This document shows positions 18,025 through 27,102 of a stretch of 64,000 bases of DNA, in pieces (position 1 is the stretch's first letter; the number at the start of each line of letters is the position of its first letter). Location of the stretch: contig NC_022111.1 in NCBI RefSeq assembly GCF_000163055.2, positions 372,001 to 436,000 on the forward strand, read 5' to 3'. The notes below the pieces were generated by a model, which did not search any database, had not been told where the DNA came from, and saw only the letters and a list, made by a program, of their open reading frames with translations. The stretch comes from Prevotella sp. oral taxon 299 str. F0039 (GTDB lineage: Bacteria; Bacteroidota; Bacteroidia; Bacteroidales; Bacteroidaceae). Made by a program: the position numbers and the translations under genes.

Positions 18025-20565
18025 TTAGAATTTATATGTGATATTAAGCATACCATTAGTTCCGTAAGCATAGAATTTCTTAGGATTACGAGAGAATTTG
18101 TATGCTCTTGCATTTCCAGAAGCAGTGAAGTCTGAACGACTTTGTTCGTAACCGCCTGTAACAATACTTTGATTGTTAAGAACATTGGTAAGCATTAGGT
18201 TGATAGACAACGAACCCTTCTTTAGATAAATGCTCTTACCAATAGATGCATCTAACATGAATCCACCCTTACCTTTTGCCTGAGCAACACGTAAAACGTT
18301 TCCATTACTATCTACGTTTCCACGTTTTTCGCCCACACTCTTATATCTATAATAAGGTGAATAACCTAAATAAATGCGGTCATAGTAATTTCCAGCCAAG
18401 TCAATAAACCAACCTTTCTTGTGATAACTCAATATTGCACTAGCTGCAGTTAATGGAGTTCCCGACTCACGCATATCCTTATTTAATAGCTTGTCTTCGT
18501 GATATACTCCTTGAGTTGAGTTAAGATAGTTTACATTTGCATCGTTAGTGTTCTTAGCTTCACTAACAGTACCAAGTAACTTGATATCGAATGTGCTGTT
18601 CACTTTATACTTAAGAGCTGCTTCTACGCCATAATAAGCCTTCTTTCCGCCTGTTATAGAAACGTAAGAGAAAGAGTTGATATCATCAAAGTAGAAGTTT
18701 TGCCACTCTGTGACATTGTTTATCGCATTGTAATAAGCATTAAGATTGATGTGAACTCTTGCAGATTGATATTGATAAGCAAAGTCGGTGCTAAGCACTC
18801 GTTCGTTCTTTAGATTTAAAGCGAAGTCGTTATTCATCTCAGGAGCAGCGAAAGATACTGCTGCAGTTGGTGCATTGTATTGATAACCAGCACCAATAGA
18901 GAATGTATGACCACGTCCTGCGCTGTAATTTACAGCCACTTTAGCTCCACCTTCAAGGAATCTTGCAACACCACTCTTGCCGTATGAGTTTGCTTCGAAC
19001 AAACCATTGCGCATCTTTCCATCACGTTGCATGCTCACACCGCCTATTCTTGCAGCTCCCATAAGGTTGAAACGGCCAACCAAACGGCTGTAACTTGTCC
19101 ACGCTTGTGCTTTATTTATAAGGATATTATAGTCGTAACCAAATACGTCTCCCTTACCAACTTTAGCGTTAGGGTTGTTCAAGTCGTATTGAACTTGATT
19201 AGAGGTAGGTGCGTAAGTACCAATAGCATAGGTATTTACGTTGTGATATGAGGTTGCACCTAACAAGTCTTCCATTGTTTGATAATGGCGAGTATTGTTA
19301 GTAACAAAGATGTATCCAAGGTTCCAAGCAGACTTCTTGTCTAAGTGTGCGTTAAGAGTTGAAGCCAAAGAGAGTGTAAACGCATCGTTTCTTCTTGCTT
19401 GAATGAAATACATAGCGTCTACTCCTTGAGCGTTTGCATTGATGTTTGCTTGGTATAAACGATCCCAATTGATTTGGCGATTAGCCTTAGATGCAGTTAA
19501 ATAGTTATATGCAGTGTTCCAATCAGCTAAGCTTTGATCTGTTCTAAACTGAGTGCTTGAAGCGTCGAACACATCATAATAGCTACTTGGAAGCATCTTC
19601 CAATAGTCTGGTTGTGGGTTATCGCTGTTGTTATAGTTTAGCTTTGTGCTCTTATACATGCTGTATTTACCCAAAACAGAAGTAGTAAGCTTCATGTCAT
19701 CAGTAATCTTCCAGTCCCATGTAAGCACAGCAGATGGAGCGAAATCGTTTACAATTCGTGAATTTCTTTTCTTGCCATTTTGATATCCCCAATATGGGTT
19801 ATAGTAGCGATCGTTAGCAATCCAGTAGCTTTCATCAGTGGCTGCGCCTTGTGAAGCACGTTCTGTTGGGTTACCCCAAGTGCTGAATGCGATAGAATGT
19901 TTGTCTTTATTGCCGAATACTTTTTGTACTCCGAAGAAATAAGAAAGAGCGTTATAGAATGTTCCTTCTATATAACCTTCTTTCGCCCAACGATAAGTTA
20001 GGTTCCCAGAGAATGCCCATCCGTTTTTATTTAAACCACTATTATAAGTGTACATACCACGAAGTGTGTAGTTACGATTGGCTCCTCCTAATGTAAATCT
20101 ATGACCTGCAGCCTGGTTTGCAGGGCGGAAATCATAGTTGTTAGAGCCTGCCATGTCTGGCATTGCGAAGCTGTTCGATTCGAAAGGTAAAGCAAAATCG
20201 GCATTTTTTGTTTGTTGATTGAGTCCACCTACATGTGAAAAACGAAATTGTCCGCTTTCAATATCGTTGGCAGGAGCACCATTTACGTATACTTCATTAT
20301 ACTTTTGGTTGAGTGCTCTGTAACGAAATCTCACAGGAGAGAATAAGAATCCTACTTGAGACGCATAAAGATTGGTACCAGAATTGATAATGGTTACATT
20401 TTGCGACATATTCTCATTCTCGCCTAATTGGGCTTCTGTAAAAGTAAAAGCCGCTTCGTTGGCGCTTGATATTTGGCTCTTTTGCTTGTCATCATTTGTG
20501 TTTTGAGCCATCACAAATGGTGAGTAACAAAGGGCAAAAATCGCTAGATGAAGCTTAATTTGCAT
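18025..20565 (-). CDS. TonB-dependent receptor-type outer membrane protein
   Basis: Protein of 846 residues with a signal peptide ending VMAQ at about residue 21. It has no N-terminal carboxypeptidase-like domain; a plug-like domain follows directly (residues about 45-150, including YNEVYVNGAPANDIESG), then a long beta-barrel rich in alternating aromatic residues and ending in MLNITYKF, a typical terminal barrel strand. It is the first gene of the operon with the DUF5689 and DUF6359 lipoproteins. This gene order is common in Bacteroidetes, and secreted nucleases are often close. The substrate is not known. No clear consensus promoter box was found before it. Confidence 0.85.
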   Translation of the reverse strand: MQIKLHLAIFALCYSPFVMAQNTNDDKQKSQISSANEAAFTFTEAQLGENENMSQNVTIINSGTNLYASQVGFLFSPVRFRYRALNQKYNEVYVNGAPANDIESGQFRFSHVGGLNQQTKNADFALPFESNSFAMPDMAGSNNYDFRPANQAAGHRFTLGGANRNYTLRGMYTYNSGLNKNGWAFSGNLTYRWAKEGYIEGTFYNALSYFFGVQKVFGNKDKHSIAFSTWGNPTERASQGAATDESYWIANDRYYNPYWGYQNGKKRNSRIVNDFAPSAVLTWDWKITDDMKLTTSVLGKYSMYKSTKLNYNNSDNPQPDYWKMLPSSYYDVFDASSTQFRTDQSLADWNTAYNYLTASKANRQINWDRLYQANINANAQGVDAMYFIQARRNDAFTLSLASTLNAHLDKKSAWNLGYIFVTNNTRHYQTMEDLLGATSYHNVNTYAIGTYAPTSNQVQYDLNNPNAKVGKGDVFGYDYNILINKAQAWTSYSRLVGRFNLMGAARIGGVSMQRDGKMRNGLFEANSYGKSGVARFLEGGAKVAVNYSAGRGHTFSIGAGYQYNAPTAAVSFAAPEMNNDFALNLKNERVLSTDFAYQYQSARVHINLNAYYNAINNVTEWQNFYFDDINSFSYVSITGGKKAYYGVEAALKYKVNSTFDIKLLGTVSEAKNTNDANVNYLNSTQGVYHEDKLLNKDMRESGTPLTAASAILSYHKKGWFIDLAGNYYDRIYLGYSPYYRYKSVGEKRGNVDSNGNVLRVAQAKGKGGFMLDASIGKSIYLKKGSLSINLMLTNVLNNQSIVTGGYEQSRSDFTASGNARAYKFSRNPKKFYAYGTNGMLNITYKF

Positions 20566-20926
20566 AATATATGTTGATTAATAATTAATTATTCTTTAGA
20601 TGCAAAGTAACAAAAATAAATCGGAATATCAAAATTTTTTAACATTCAAGCTTTCTTCCAAATTATTAAATCTGATTGAATGTAATGCAACGATTTGTAA
20701 AACGTACTGTTCTAGTGTTTTATACGCTTAGCTATTCTTGTTCTTCCCTTTGCTTTTATACTTTCTTTTCTGACAAATTAAGTGCATTTCCTTCATCTAT
20801 AAACGCTTATTTTGATACTTTTTTTATATTTCTTCGTAAACCTTTTAGTAAAAGTAGGATACTTTTATAACCTATTATAAATCAAAAGGATAGAAGGATT
20901 TTGTTTGTCTGATTTGTATTGTAATG

Positions 20927-21008
20927 TAATAGCTATGCTTTTTGCGTGTAAAAGCATAGCTATTGAATGTTAAAAGCATTGACTTTGTGTTATAAAGTCA
21001 ATGCTTTC
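20927..21008. repeat. 22-nt-period repeat array, copy 3 (4 units)
   Basis: Units at 20927-20942, 20949-20964, 20971-20986 and 20993-21008 with 6-nt spacers TGCGTG, GAATGT and GTGTTA. Units 1 and 2, and units 3 and 4, are reverse complements, so the array can fold into two adjacent perfect hairpins of 14-15 bp. It lies in the 600-base gap 20566-21166; a 64-codon frame at 20676 there was judged spurious and nothing else was recognised. Confidence 0.88.
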
Positions 21009-21166
21009 ATCGTTTGAATTGTTGATTTATATAGATTATAATAAAAACAAATTACTAAAAAGACATTAGTGCGGTTTATGCTATAAATATATTTTTACTA
21101 AAAGAAAAATTTGTATTATCTTATAAAATTTCTGAAAATATATTTATAGAAAGTCTTTTTATTTGT

Positions 21167-22537
21167 TTATAGATTATTTTCTTTTTGTGTTGTATTCTTC
21201 TTGTTCTTAATTAAAAATACACTCAATGCGCCCAAAGTAAGCGAGAAAGCACAAATAAACATCATGTGGGTTTGATTTGAACCTACAAGAGTTAAGAAGA
21301 TGCCACCGCAGATTGCTGCAATAATTTGAGGCATACAAATGGTTCCATTAAATAAACCTAGGTATGCTCCCATATGTCCGTAGCCTTGAAGAGTATCAGT
21401 AACTAAGGTGAAAGGCATTACCAATGTTGCAGCCCAAGCACATCCAATGAGAAGGAAAGCTATAAATTGGATGTATTGATTATGTATAAATGGAACCAAT
21501 GCAAAGCCTATTCCACCGAGAATAAGACTAATCGCATAGCCCATTTTACGACTTTTAAACCAAGGAAGAACAACAGACCATAACATACTTCCGATCGATT
21601 GAACTGCATAAAGAATACCAACCCAGTTTCCTGCAACTTGATATGCTTCGGTAGATGTCGCATTGGGTGACATTAAATCTACATTCCAACAAGTGTCGGC
21701 TATAGCTCCATTGGTGTAAGTCCACATATACATGAAGGCTCCCCAGCAGAAAAATTGCACCAAACCCACATACCAGAAAGTAGAAGGAGCTTTCTTTAAT
21801 AGCGCAATCCAATTCACTTTTTCTTCCTTTTCAGTAGGGTTTGTTTCTTCAATGGTATTATATTCAGCATATTCTTGTGGTGTCCATTCTTTCACTGTGA
21901 AAGAAGTATAGAACACACAAAGCATCAAGATGAGTGCACCAAAGTAGAAAGACCAAATAACGGAGTCGGGAACTACGCCCTGATTGGCAGTGTTGGCAAT
22001 TCCGATTGCTGTAAAAAAGAAGGGGAAAATAAATCCAACAACGCTACCAGCATTACATAAAAAACTCTGAATACTGTAAGCAAAGGTTTTTTGTTTTTCG
22101 TTTACCATGTCGCCAACAAGCATTTTAAATGGTTGCATTGCCATGTTTATACTTGTATCAAGAAACAATAATGAGATTAAACCGAAAAGCATTGCTGCAC
22201 TAGCCGCTAATCCAAAAGAGCCTGCATTAGGCAAAAGGCACATAACAAAGATAGCAACACTGGATCCAATAAATAAATATGGCTTCCGTCGTCCAAAGCG
22301 ACACCATGTCTTATCGCTAAGTGTTCCAACGATAGGTTGTACGAGAATACCCATTAACGGAGGAAATATCCAGAAATAACTAAGGTTATGTGGGTCGGCA
22401 CCGAGCGTGGCAAATACTCGTGAAATGTTGGCACTTTGTAGGGCATATGCTATCTGCACACCGAAAAATCCAAAGTTCAGGTTCCATAAATTCCAGAACT
22501 TCATGTCAGGTTTTTGTTTACGTTGAATACTAAACAT
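21167..22537 (-). CDS. MFS sugar transporter, SLC45/maltose-type
   Basis: Inner membrane protein of 456 residues with about 12 hydrophobic segments, of the major facilitator superfamily. The start is typical of the SLC45-like group: FWNLWNLNFGFFGVQIAYALQ, followed by PLMGILVQPIVGTLSDKTWCRFGRRKPYL, which contains the MFS cytoplasmic-loop signature. In Bacteroidetes this group often sits beside LacI regulators and SusCD pairs and is associated with maltose, sucrose or other oligosaccharide transport across the inner membrane. That fits the neighbours here: a LacI-type regulator upstream on the same strand and a SusCDE locus beyond it. The exact sugar is not readable. Confidence 0.85.
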   Translation of the reverse strand: MFSIQRKQKPDMKFWNLWNLNFGFFGVQIAYALQSANISRVFATLGADPHNLSYFWIFPPLMGILVQPIVGTLSDKTWCRFGRRKPYLFIGSSVAIFVMCLLPNAGSFGLAASAAMLFGLISLLFLDTSINMAMQPFKMLVGDMVNEKQKTFAYSIQSFLCNAGSVVGFIFPFFFTAIGIANTANQGVVPDSVIWSFYFGALILMLCVFYTSFTVKEWTPQEYAEYNTIEETNPTEKEEKVNWIALLKKAPSTFWYVGLVQFFCWGAFMYMWTYTNGAIADTCWNVDLMSPNATSTEAYQVAGNWVGILYAVQSIGSMLWSVVLPWFKSRKMGYAISLILGGIGFALVPFIHNQYIQFIAFLLIGCAWAATLVMPFTLVTDTLQGYGHMGAYLGLFNGTICMPQIIAAICGGIFLTLVGSNQTHMMFICAFSLTLGALSVFLIKNKKNTTQKENNL

Positions 22538-22693
22538 AGGTTTCTGAGTTTTAGTTGTATTTATTTTGTTATAGTTTATTTACAGAGTAATGGAGTAAAA
22601 AGTGTTATAGGGAGGTATCTAATGATTTCTCTATTTGTGTATTTTTTTTCATTTTGAGTTAAAGATTACACCTTATTATATTAATAGGGCATA

Positions 22694-23719
22694 TTATCGG
22701 GTTGTTCCTCTAAGGATAAGTCGGGTTCTTACAATTCTTTTTTCTATCTTACTTTCGGGAATAACTCCCTCAACTTTATCTATTAGAACCTGAGCAGCTT
22801 CTTCTCCGAGTGCAAAACCATGTTGGTCGACAGATGTAAGCATAGGATCGCAAGCCATACAAATGCCTCCATTTGAGAATCCGCAAATGCTAACATCTTC
22901 AGGAACATGAAGTTTCATTCTTTTAACTGTGTAGAGAATACCTATTGCGGTTTCATCGTTAATGGCAAAAAAAGCATCAGGCCTGTCCTCAAGTGTTAGT
23001 AAATGAGGTGTGATATCCTCGGCATCTGTACGATTATCACATTGCTTAATGAAGCGTTCGTCAAGTGATAAACCATTCTTAATAAGTGCATCTTTATAGC
23101 CATTATAGCGATTTTTGGTTATTTCGAGTTTCATAGAGGAGCCATAAAAGGCAATCCTTTTACAACCTGTTTTTATAAGATATTCTACAGCAGTGTATGC
23201 CCCTGTATAATCATCTACGACCACTCTAGAGCTATTTATGCCTGTGCAAATACGATCATAAAATACCAATGGAATATTATGATTGATGATATTTTGAAAG
23301 TGATCATATGAAAACGTGTTTTTAGCTTGAGAAACTATGATGCCACAAACCTTGTTCTCTAATAAAGATTTACATATTTCTACTTCTTGTTCATAATTTT
23401 CGTTGCTCTGCGTTGCAATAATATGGTAACCTTTAGTAGATGCTTTTTCTTCGATACCACTTAAGATTGAAGCAAAATAAGAATGGCTGAATTTTGGAAT
23501 AATCACCCCAATAAGCTTTATAGGTTCAGTTTTACTATTGCGTAAATTCTTTGCCACAATGTTCGGGCAAAAATTCTTTTCTTTTGCAAAAGCCTTGATC
23601 TCCTCACGTTTTTTTGCACTGATTTTGGGAGAATCTTTAAGGGCACGAGATACAGTAGCTACAGAAACACCAAGCTCCTGTGCAATATCTTTCATTGTTA
23701 GAGGTGGAGAATCTTTCAT
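22694..23719 (-). CDS. LacI family transcriptional regulator
   Basis: Protein of 341 residues. The N-terminal helix-turn-helix is canonical (TMKDIAQELGVSVATVSRAL, then the hinge-helix region around FCPNIVAKNLR). The rest is a periplasmic-binding-protein-like sugar sensor (IIPKFSHSYFASILSGIEE, DDYTGAYTAVEYLI, NDETAIGIL). It should bind the perfect palindrome at 23801-23814 in the divergent region before susC, and respond to a sugar or sugar phosphate. Both the MFS gene downstream and the SusC operon across the gap are likely targets. Repression or activation cannot be decided from sequence. Confidence 0.93.
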   Translation of the reverse strand: MKDSPPLTMKDIAQELGVSVATVSRALKDSPKISAKKREEIKAFAKEKNFCPNIVAKNLRNSKTEPIKLIGVIIPKFSHSYFASILSGIEEKASTKGYHIIATQSNENYEQEVEICKSLLENKVCGIIVSQAKNTFSYDHFQNIINHNIPLVFYDRICTGINSSRVVVDDYTGAYTAVEYLIKTGCKRIAFYGSSMKLEITKNRYNGYKDALIKNGLSLDERFIKQCDNRTDAEDITPHLLTLEDRPDAFFAINDETAIGILYTVKRMKLHVPEDVSICGFSNGGICMACDPMLTSVDQHGFALGEEAAQVLIDKVEGVIPESKIEKRIVRTRLILRGTTR

Positions 23720-23750
23720 GTTTTAGTTAATTATATGATAAAATTATGTA

Positions 23751-23758
23751 CAAAGGTA
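23751..23758 (-). promoter_or_regulatory. -7 promoter box for the lacI-type gene
   Basis: The minus strand reads TACCTTTG. A CTTG at 23781-23778, 19 bases away, may serve as a weak -33 box. Confidence 0.55.
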
Positions 23759-23800
23759 TGAAAAAAGCCATATACAACAAGAATTAGTTGTTAAATTCAA

Positions 23801-23814
23801 TGCAAACGTTTGCA
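23801..23814. promoter_or_regulatory. LacI-family operator
   Basis: TGCAAACGTTTGCA is a perfect 14-bp palindrome with the central CG pair expected of LacI-family operators. It lies 87 bases before the regulator start and 180 bases before susC. Confidence 0.85.
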
Positions 23815-23869
23815 CTTTTCCTTATGTTATTTTTCTTATTAAAATAGACTTACATATTCTGAATACAAC

Positions 23870-23877
23870 TATTTTTG
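23870..23877 (+). promoter_or_regulatory. Candidate -7 box for the susC operon
   Basis: TATTTTTG matches TAnnTTTG, leaving a leader of about 110 bases before susC. No good -33 box; the operator lies about 55 bases upstream. Confidence 0.45.
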
Positions 23878-23995
23878 TAACAAAGCATTATTTCTAGTAC
23901 GTTACATAAAATAACCTAAAAAATGTAATATAAACAAATTCAGCCTAAACAACGGAATTTATAAACGATATTAACGTTAACTAAAAAATAAAATC

Positions 23996-26900
23996 ATGAA
24001 ATTAAAAAAGCTCAAATTACCTCTTAGGAGTTTAGTCCTCTCAGGTGGGTTACTCCTTTCTGTTACGGCCTTTGCGCAGTCTGGAAATATTAGAGGCAAA
24101 ATCAAGGATGCTTCTGGAGAGCCAATTATCGGTGCCACAATTACGGCAAATGGTAAGGCTATAGGAGTAACAGACTTTGATGGTAACTATTCTATTAACG
24201 TTCCTAAGGGAACAGAGATCACAGTTACTTATGTAGGAATGTCTCCTAAGAAAGTAAAAGTATCGGAAGATCTTACTATAGTATTAGATAATGACAATAA
24301 AACACTAAACGAAGTAGTTGTTATTGGTTATGGTATTGCAAAGAAATCAGACCTTACTGGTTCTGTGTCAGCTTTAAAACCTGATGGCAAAAATAAAGGT
24401 CTTGTAGTAAATCCACAAGATATGATTTCTGGTAAGGTTGCTGGTGTAAACGTAATAACTAACGATGGAACTCCTGGTGGTGCCACAACCATGCGTATTC
24501 GTGGTGGTTCTTCGCTTAATGCGTCAAACGACCCATTGATTGTTATCGACAATGTGCCCATTGATAATGCTGGTGTCAAAGGTGTATCTAATATTCTTTC
24601 AAGCATCAACCCTCAAGATATTGAAAGTTTCAACGTGTTGAAAGATGCTTCGGCTACAGCTATTTATGGTTCACGTGGTTCTAATGGTGTTATTATTATC
24701 ACTACTAAACGCGGTAGAAAAGGACAAGCTCCTCAAGTTTCTTATAGTGGTAGCTTCACTTTAAGTACCAAAAAGAGTACTATAGATGTAATGAATGCAA
24801 ATGAATATCGTGCATTTATTGAAGAACTCTTTGGAAAAGAAAGCGATGCTTATAAAGCTCTTGGAACTGCAGATACCAACTGGCAAAATGAAATATTGCG
24901 TACTGCAGCCAGTCATGATCACAATGTTACAGTGTCTGGTTCTATGAGTGATGTGCCTTATCGTTTATCAGTTGGTTATACAAACCAACAAGGTATCGTT
25001 AAGACTTCAAACTTTGAGCGTGTAACAACAGCTCTTAACCTTAACCCCTCTTTCTTAAATGACCATTTAACATTAAACCTTAATGCTAAGGGTATGTATG
25101 CTCGTAATACGTTTGCTGATGGTGCAGCCATTTCTAATGCGCTTAGAATGGATCCAACACAAGACCCTTACAATTATACATCGCCCTATCATCTTAATTT
25201 ATTAGGTGAAAATAAGGCTACAATGTTAAAGAATTTTGGTGGTTATTTTGAATGGACTACAACTGGAATTGATGGCGATAAAGAAGCTTGGCCATTTTCT
25301 TATAATTCTACTGGTGGAGTTATGAACCCTCTTGCAGTGCTTAACACTCGTAAAGAAACTGCTAATAGTAGACAATTTATAGGTAGTGCTGATATTGATT
25401 ATAAGGTGCATGGCTTTGAAGACTTACGTTTACATGCGACTTTAGGTGCTGATATAGCAAAAGGAACTCAATATAGAAATGCTTCTACAGCGTCTCCTCA
25501 ATTTATTTATTATGGAAGTCAAGGTGATGAAACTATCTTAAAGCGTAACCTTTCTTTAAGTATGTATGCACAATACTTCCATGATTTTAAGGATAAACTT
25601 AAGAATCACTTTGATGTAATGGGAGGTTATGAATGGCAACATTTCTATCGTAATCAAAATAACGATTATGTAGGTTACTATTCGTCTACAATTACTACAA
25701 GATATGATGATGGAAAACCTAAGGCAGGAACTGCACTTCCTCACACTCCTTATAAGTTTGCAACAGAAAACTACTTAGTTTCTTTCTTTGGTAGAGCAAA
25801 CTGGAGCTTGTTAGATCGTTACTATATTACAGCAACAGTTCGTAATGATGGTTCTTCAAGATTTAAAGAACACTGGGCTATGTTCCCATCATTTGCATTT
25901 GCATGGAAGGTAAATCAAGAAAGTTGGTTAAAGGATGTAAATACTTTATCTGATCTTAAATTACGTTTAGGTTGGGGTAAAACAGGTCAACAAGACTTAA
26001 GTACGGACTATGTATGGATACCAACTTACTCTGTGAATACTGGTACAGATAGTTTCTATCCATTGGCTGGTGATGGTGAACTTTATCGTCCTAATAGTTT
26101 TAGACCTAATTTAAAGTGGGAAACAACCACAACTTACAATGCTGGTATTGATTGGGGATTCTTCAATCAAAGATTAAGCGGAACTTTGGATTTCTATTAT
26201 AGAAAAACAACAGACTTGCTTAACTATGCTCCTGTGATGATATTGTCTTCTTTCAGAAATCAAGCATGGCAAAACATTGGAGATCTTTCTAATACTGGTT
26301 TAGAAGCAACAATTAGTTGGAAAGCAATACAAAAGAAAGATTGGTTCTGGACTATCGATTACAACTTCACTTATAATAAAAATAAGATTACAAATCTTGC
26401 AGGTGTAAGTAAAGACAATAGTCCTGTTGCTAATACTTCTATAACAATTGGTACAGATAAGAACCTCGAATATAACCAAGTAGGTCACTCTGCAAACTCA
26501 TTCTATGTATATCAACAAGTGTACGATGCGAATGGTAATCCTATCGAAGGTGCTGTTGTTGACAGAAATAGTGATGGTAAAATAACAGATGCGGATAGAT
26601 ATTTCTACAAAAATCCTGTAGCTCCTGTTACTATGGGCTTGTCTTCTCGCCTTGAATACAAGAGCTGGGATCTCGGCTTCTCTCTACGTGCAAGCATTGG
26701 AAATTATGTATTTAATGGTATAGAACAAGGCTTTAAGAATGTAAGTCCTAATGGAATTTGGACATTAGATAGATTAGGAAATACTACTCCAACAGCTAAG
26801 TTACGTGGATTTGTACAAGATGATGCAAAAACAACTCTTACCGATTATTGGGTACAAAATGCAAGTTTCTTGAAATGCGACAACATAACTCTTGGTTATA

Positions 26901-27085
26901 GCTTTAACAATCTATTCAAAACTGGAAGCTACAAGGGAATTGGCGGACGTGTTTATGCTACAGCAAGCAATGTTTTCACTATAACAAAGTATAAAGGACT
27001 TGACCCAGAAGTGTTCAATGGATATGACAATAATATGTATCCACGAGCTTTCTCTATGATTCTTGGTGTTAATCTTAACTTCTAA
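23996..27085 (+). CDS. susC: SusC-like TonB-dependent receptor
   Basis: Protein of 1029 residues in the outer membrane. After a signal peptide ending AFAQ (about 28), a carboxypeptidase-regulatory-like domain begins (GNIRGKIKDASGEPIIGATI). Then come the TonB-box region and the plug (LNEVVVIGYG, SGKVAGVNVITNDG, DASATAIYGSRGSNGVIIITTK), and a large barrel ending in ILGVNLNF. SusC proteins import oligosaccharides captured by their SusD lid, powered by TonB. The genes for SusD, SusE and a SusE/F-like protein follow at short spacing, so this is the first gene of a polysaccharide utilisation operon. Presence of SusE-type partners favours an alpha-glucan such as starch or maltodextrin, by inference. 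Confidence 0.93.
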   Translation: MKLKKLKLPLRSLVLSGGLLLSVTAFAQSGNIRGKIKDASGEPIIGATITANGKAIGVTDFDGNYSINVPKGTEITVTYVGMSPKKVKVSEDLTIVLDNDNKTLNEVVVIGYGIAKKSDLTGSVSALKPDGKNKGLVVNPQDMISGKVAGVNVITNDGTPGGATTMRIRGGSSLNASNDPLIVIDNVPIDNAGVKGVSNILSSINPQDIESFNVLKDASATAIYGSRGSNGVIIITTKRGRKGQAPQVSYSGSFTLSTKKSTIDVMNANEYRAFIEELFGKESDAYKALGTADTNWQNEILRTAASHDHNVTVSGSMSDVPYRLSVGYTNQQGIVKTSNFERVTTALNLNPSFLNDHLTLNLNAKGMYARNTFADGAAISNALRMDPTQDPYNYTSPYHLNLLGENKATMLKNFGGYFEWTTTGIDGDKEAWPFSYNSTGGVMNPLAVLNTRKETANSRQFIGSADIDYKVHGFEDLRLHATLGADIAKGTQYRNASTASPQFIYYGSQGDETILKRNLSLSMYAQYFHDFKDKLKNHFDVMGGYEWQHFYRNQNNDYVGYYSSTITTRYDDGKPKAGTALPHTPYKFATENYLVSFFGRANWSLLDRYYITATVRNDGSSRFKEHWAMFPSFAFAWKVNQESWLKDVNTLSDLKLRLGWGKTGQQDLSTDYVWIPTYSVNTGTDSFYPLAGDGELYRPNSFRPNLKWETTTTYNAGIDWGFFNQRLSGTLDFYYRKTTDLLNYAPVMILSSFRNQAWQNIGDLSNTGLEATISWKAIQKKDWFWTIDYNFTYNKNKITNLAGVSKDNSPVANTSITIGTDKNLEYNQVGHSANSFYVYQQVYDANGNPIEGAVVDRNSDGKITDADRYFYKNPVAPVTMGLSSRLEYKSWDLGFSLRASIGNYVFNGIEQGFKNVSPNGIWTLDRLGNTTPTAKLRGFVQDDAKTTLTDYWVQNASFLKCDNITLGYSFNNLFKTGSYKGIGGRVYATASNVFTITKYKGLDPEVFNGYDNNMYPRAFSMILGVNLNF

Positions 27086-27102
27086 CAATAAAGACAAAAG
27101 TC

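Noticed and set aside
20676..20870. A 64-codon plus-strand frame in the gap after the TonB receptor gene
   Set aside because: Phe/Ser/Leu-rich composition typical of random AT-rich DNA, no promoter and no protein-like pattern.
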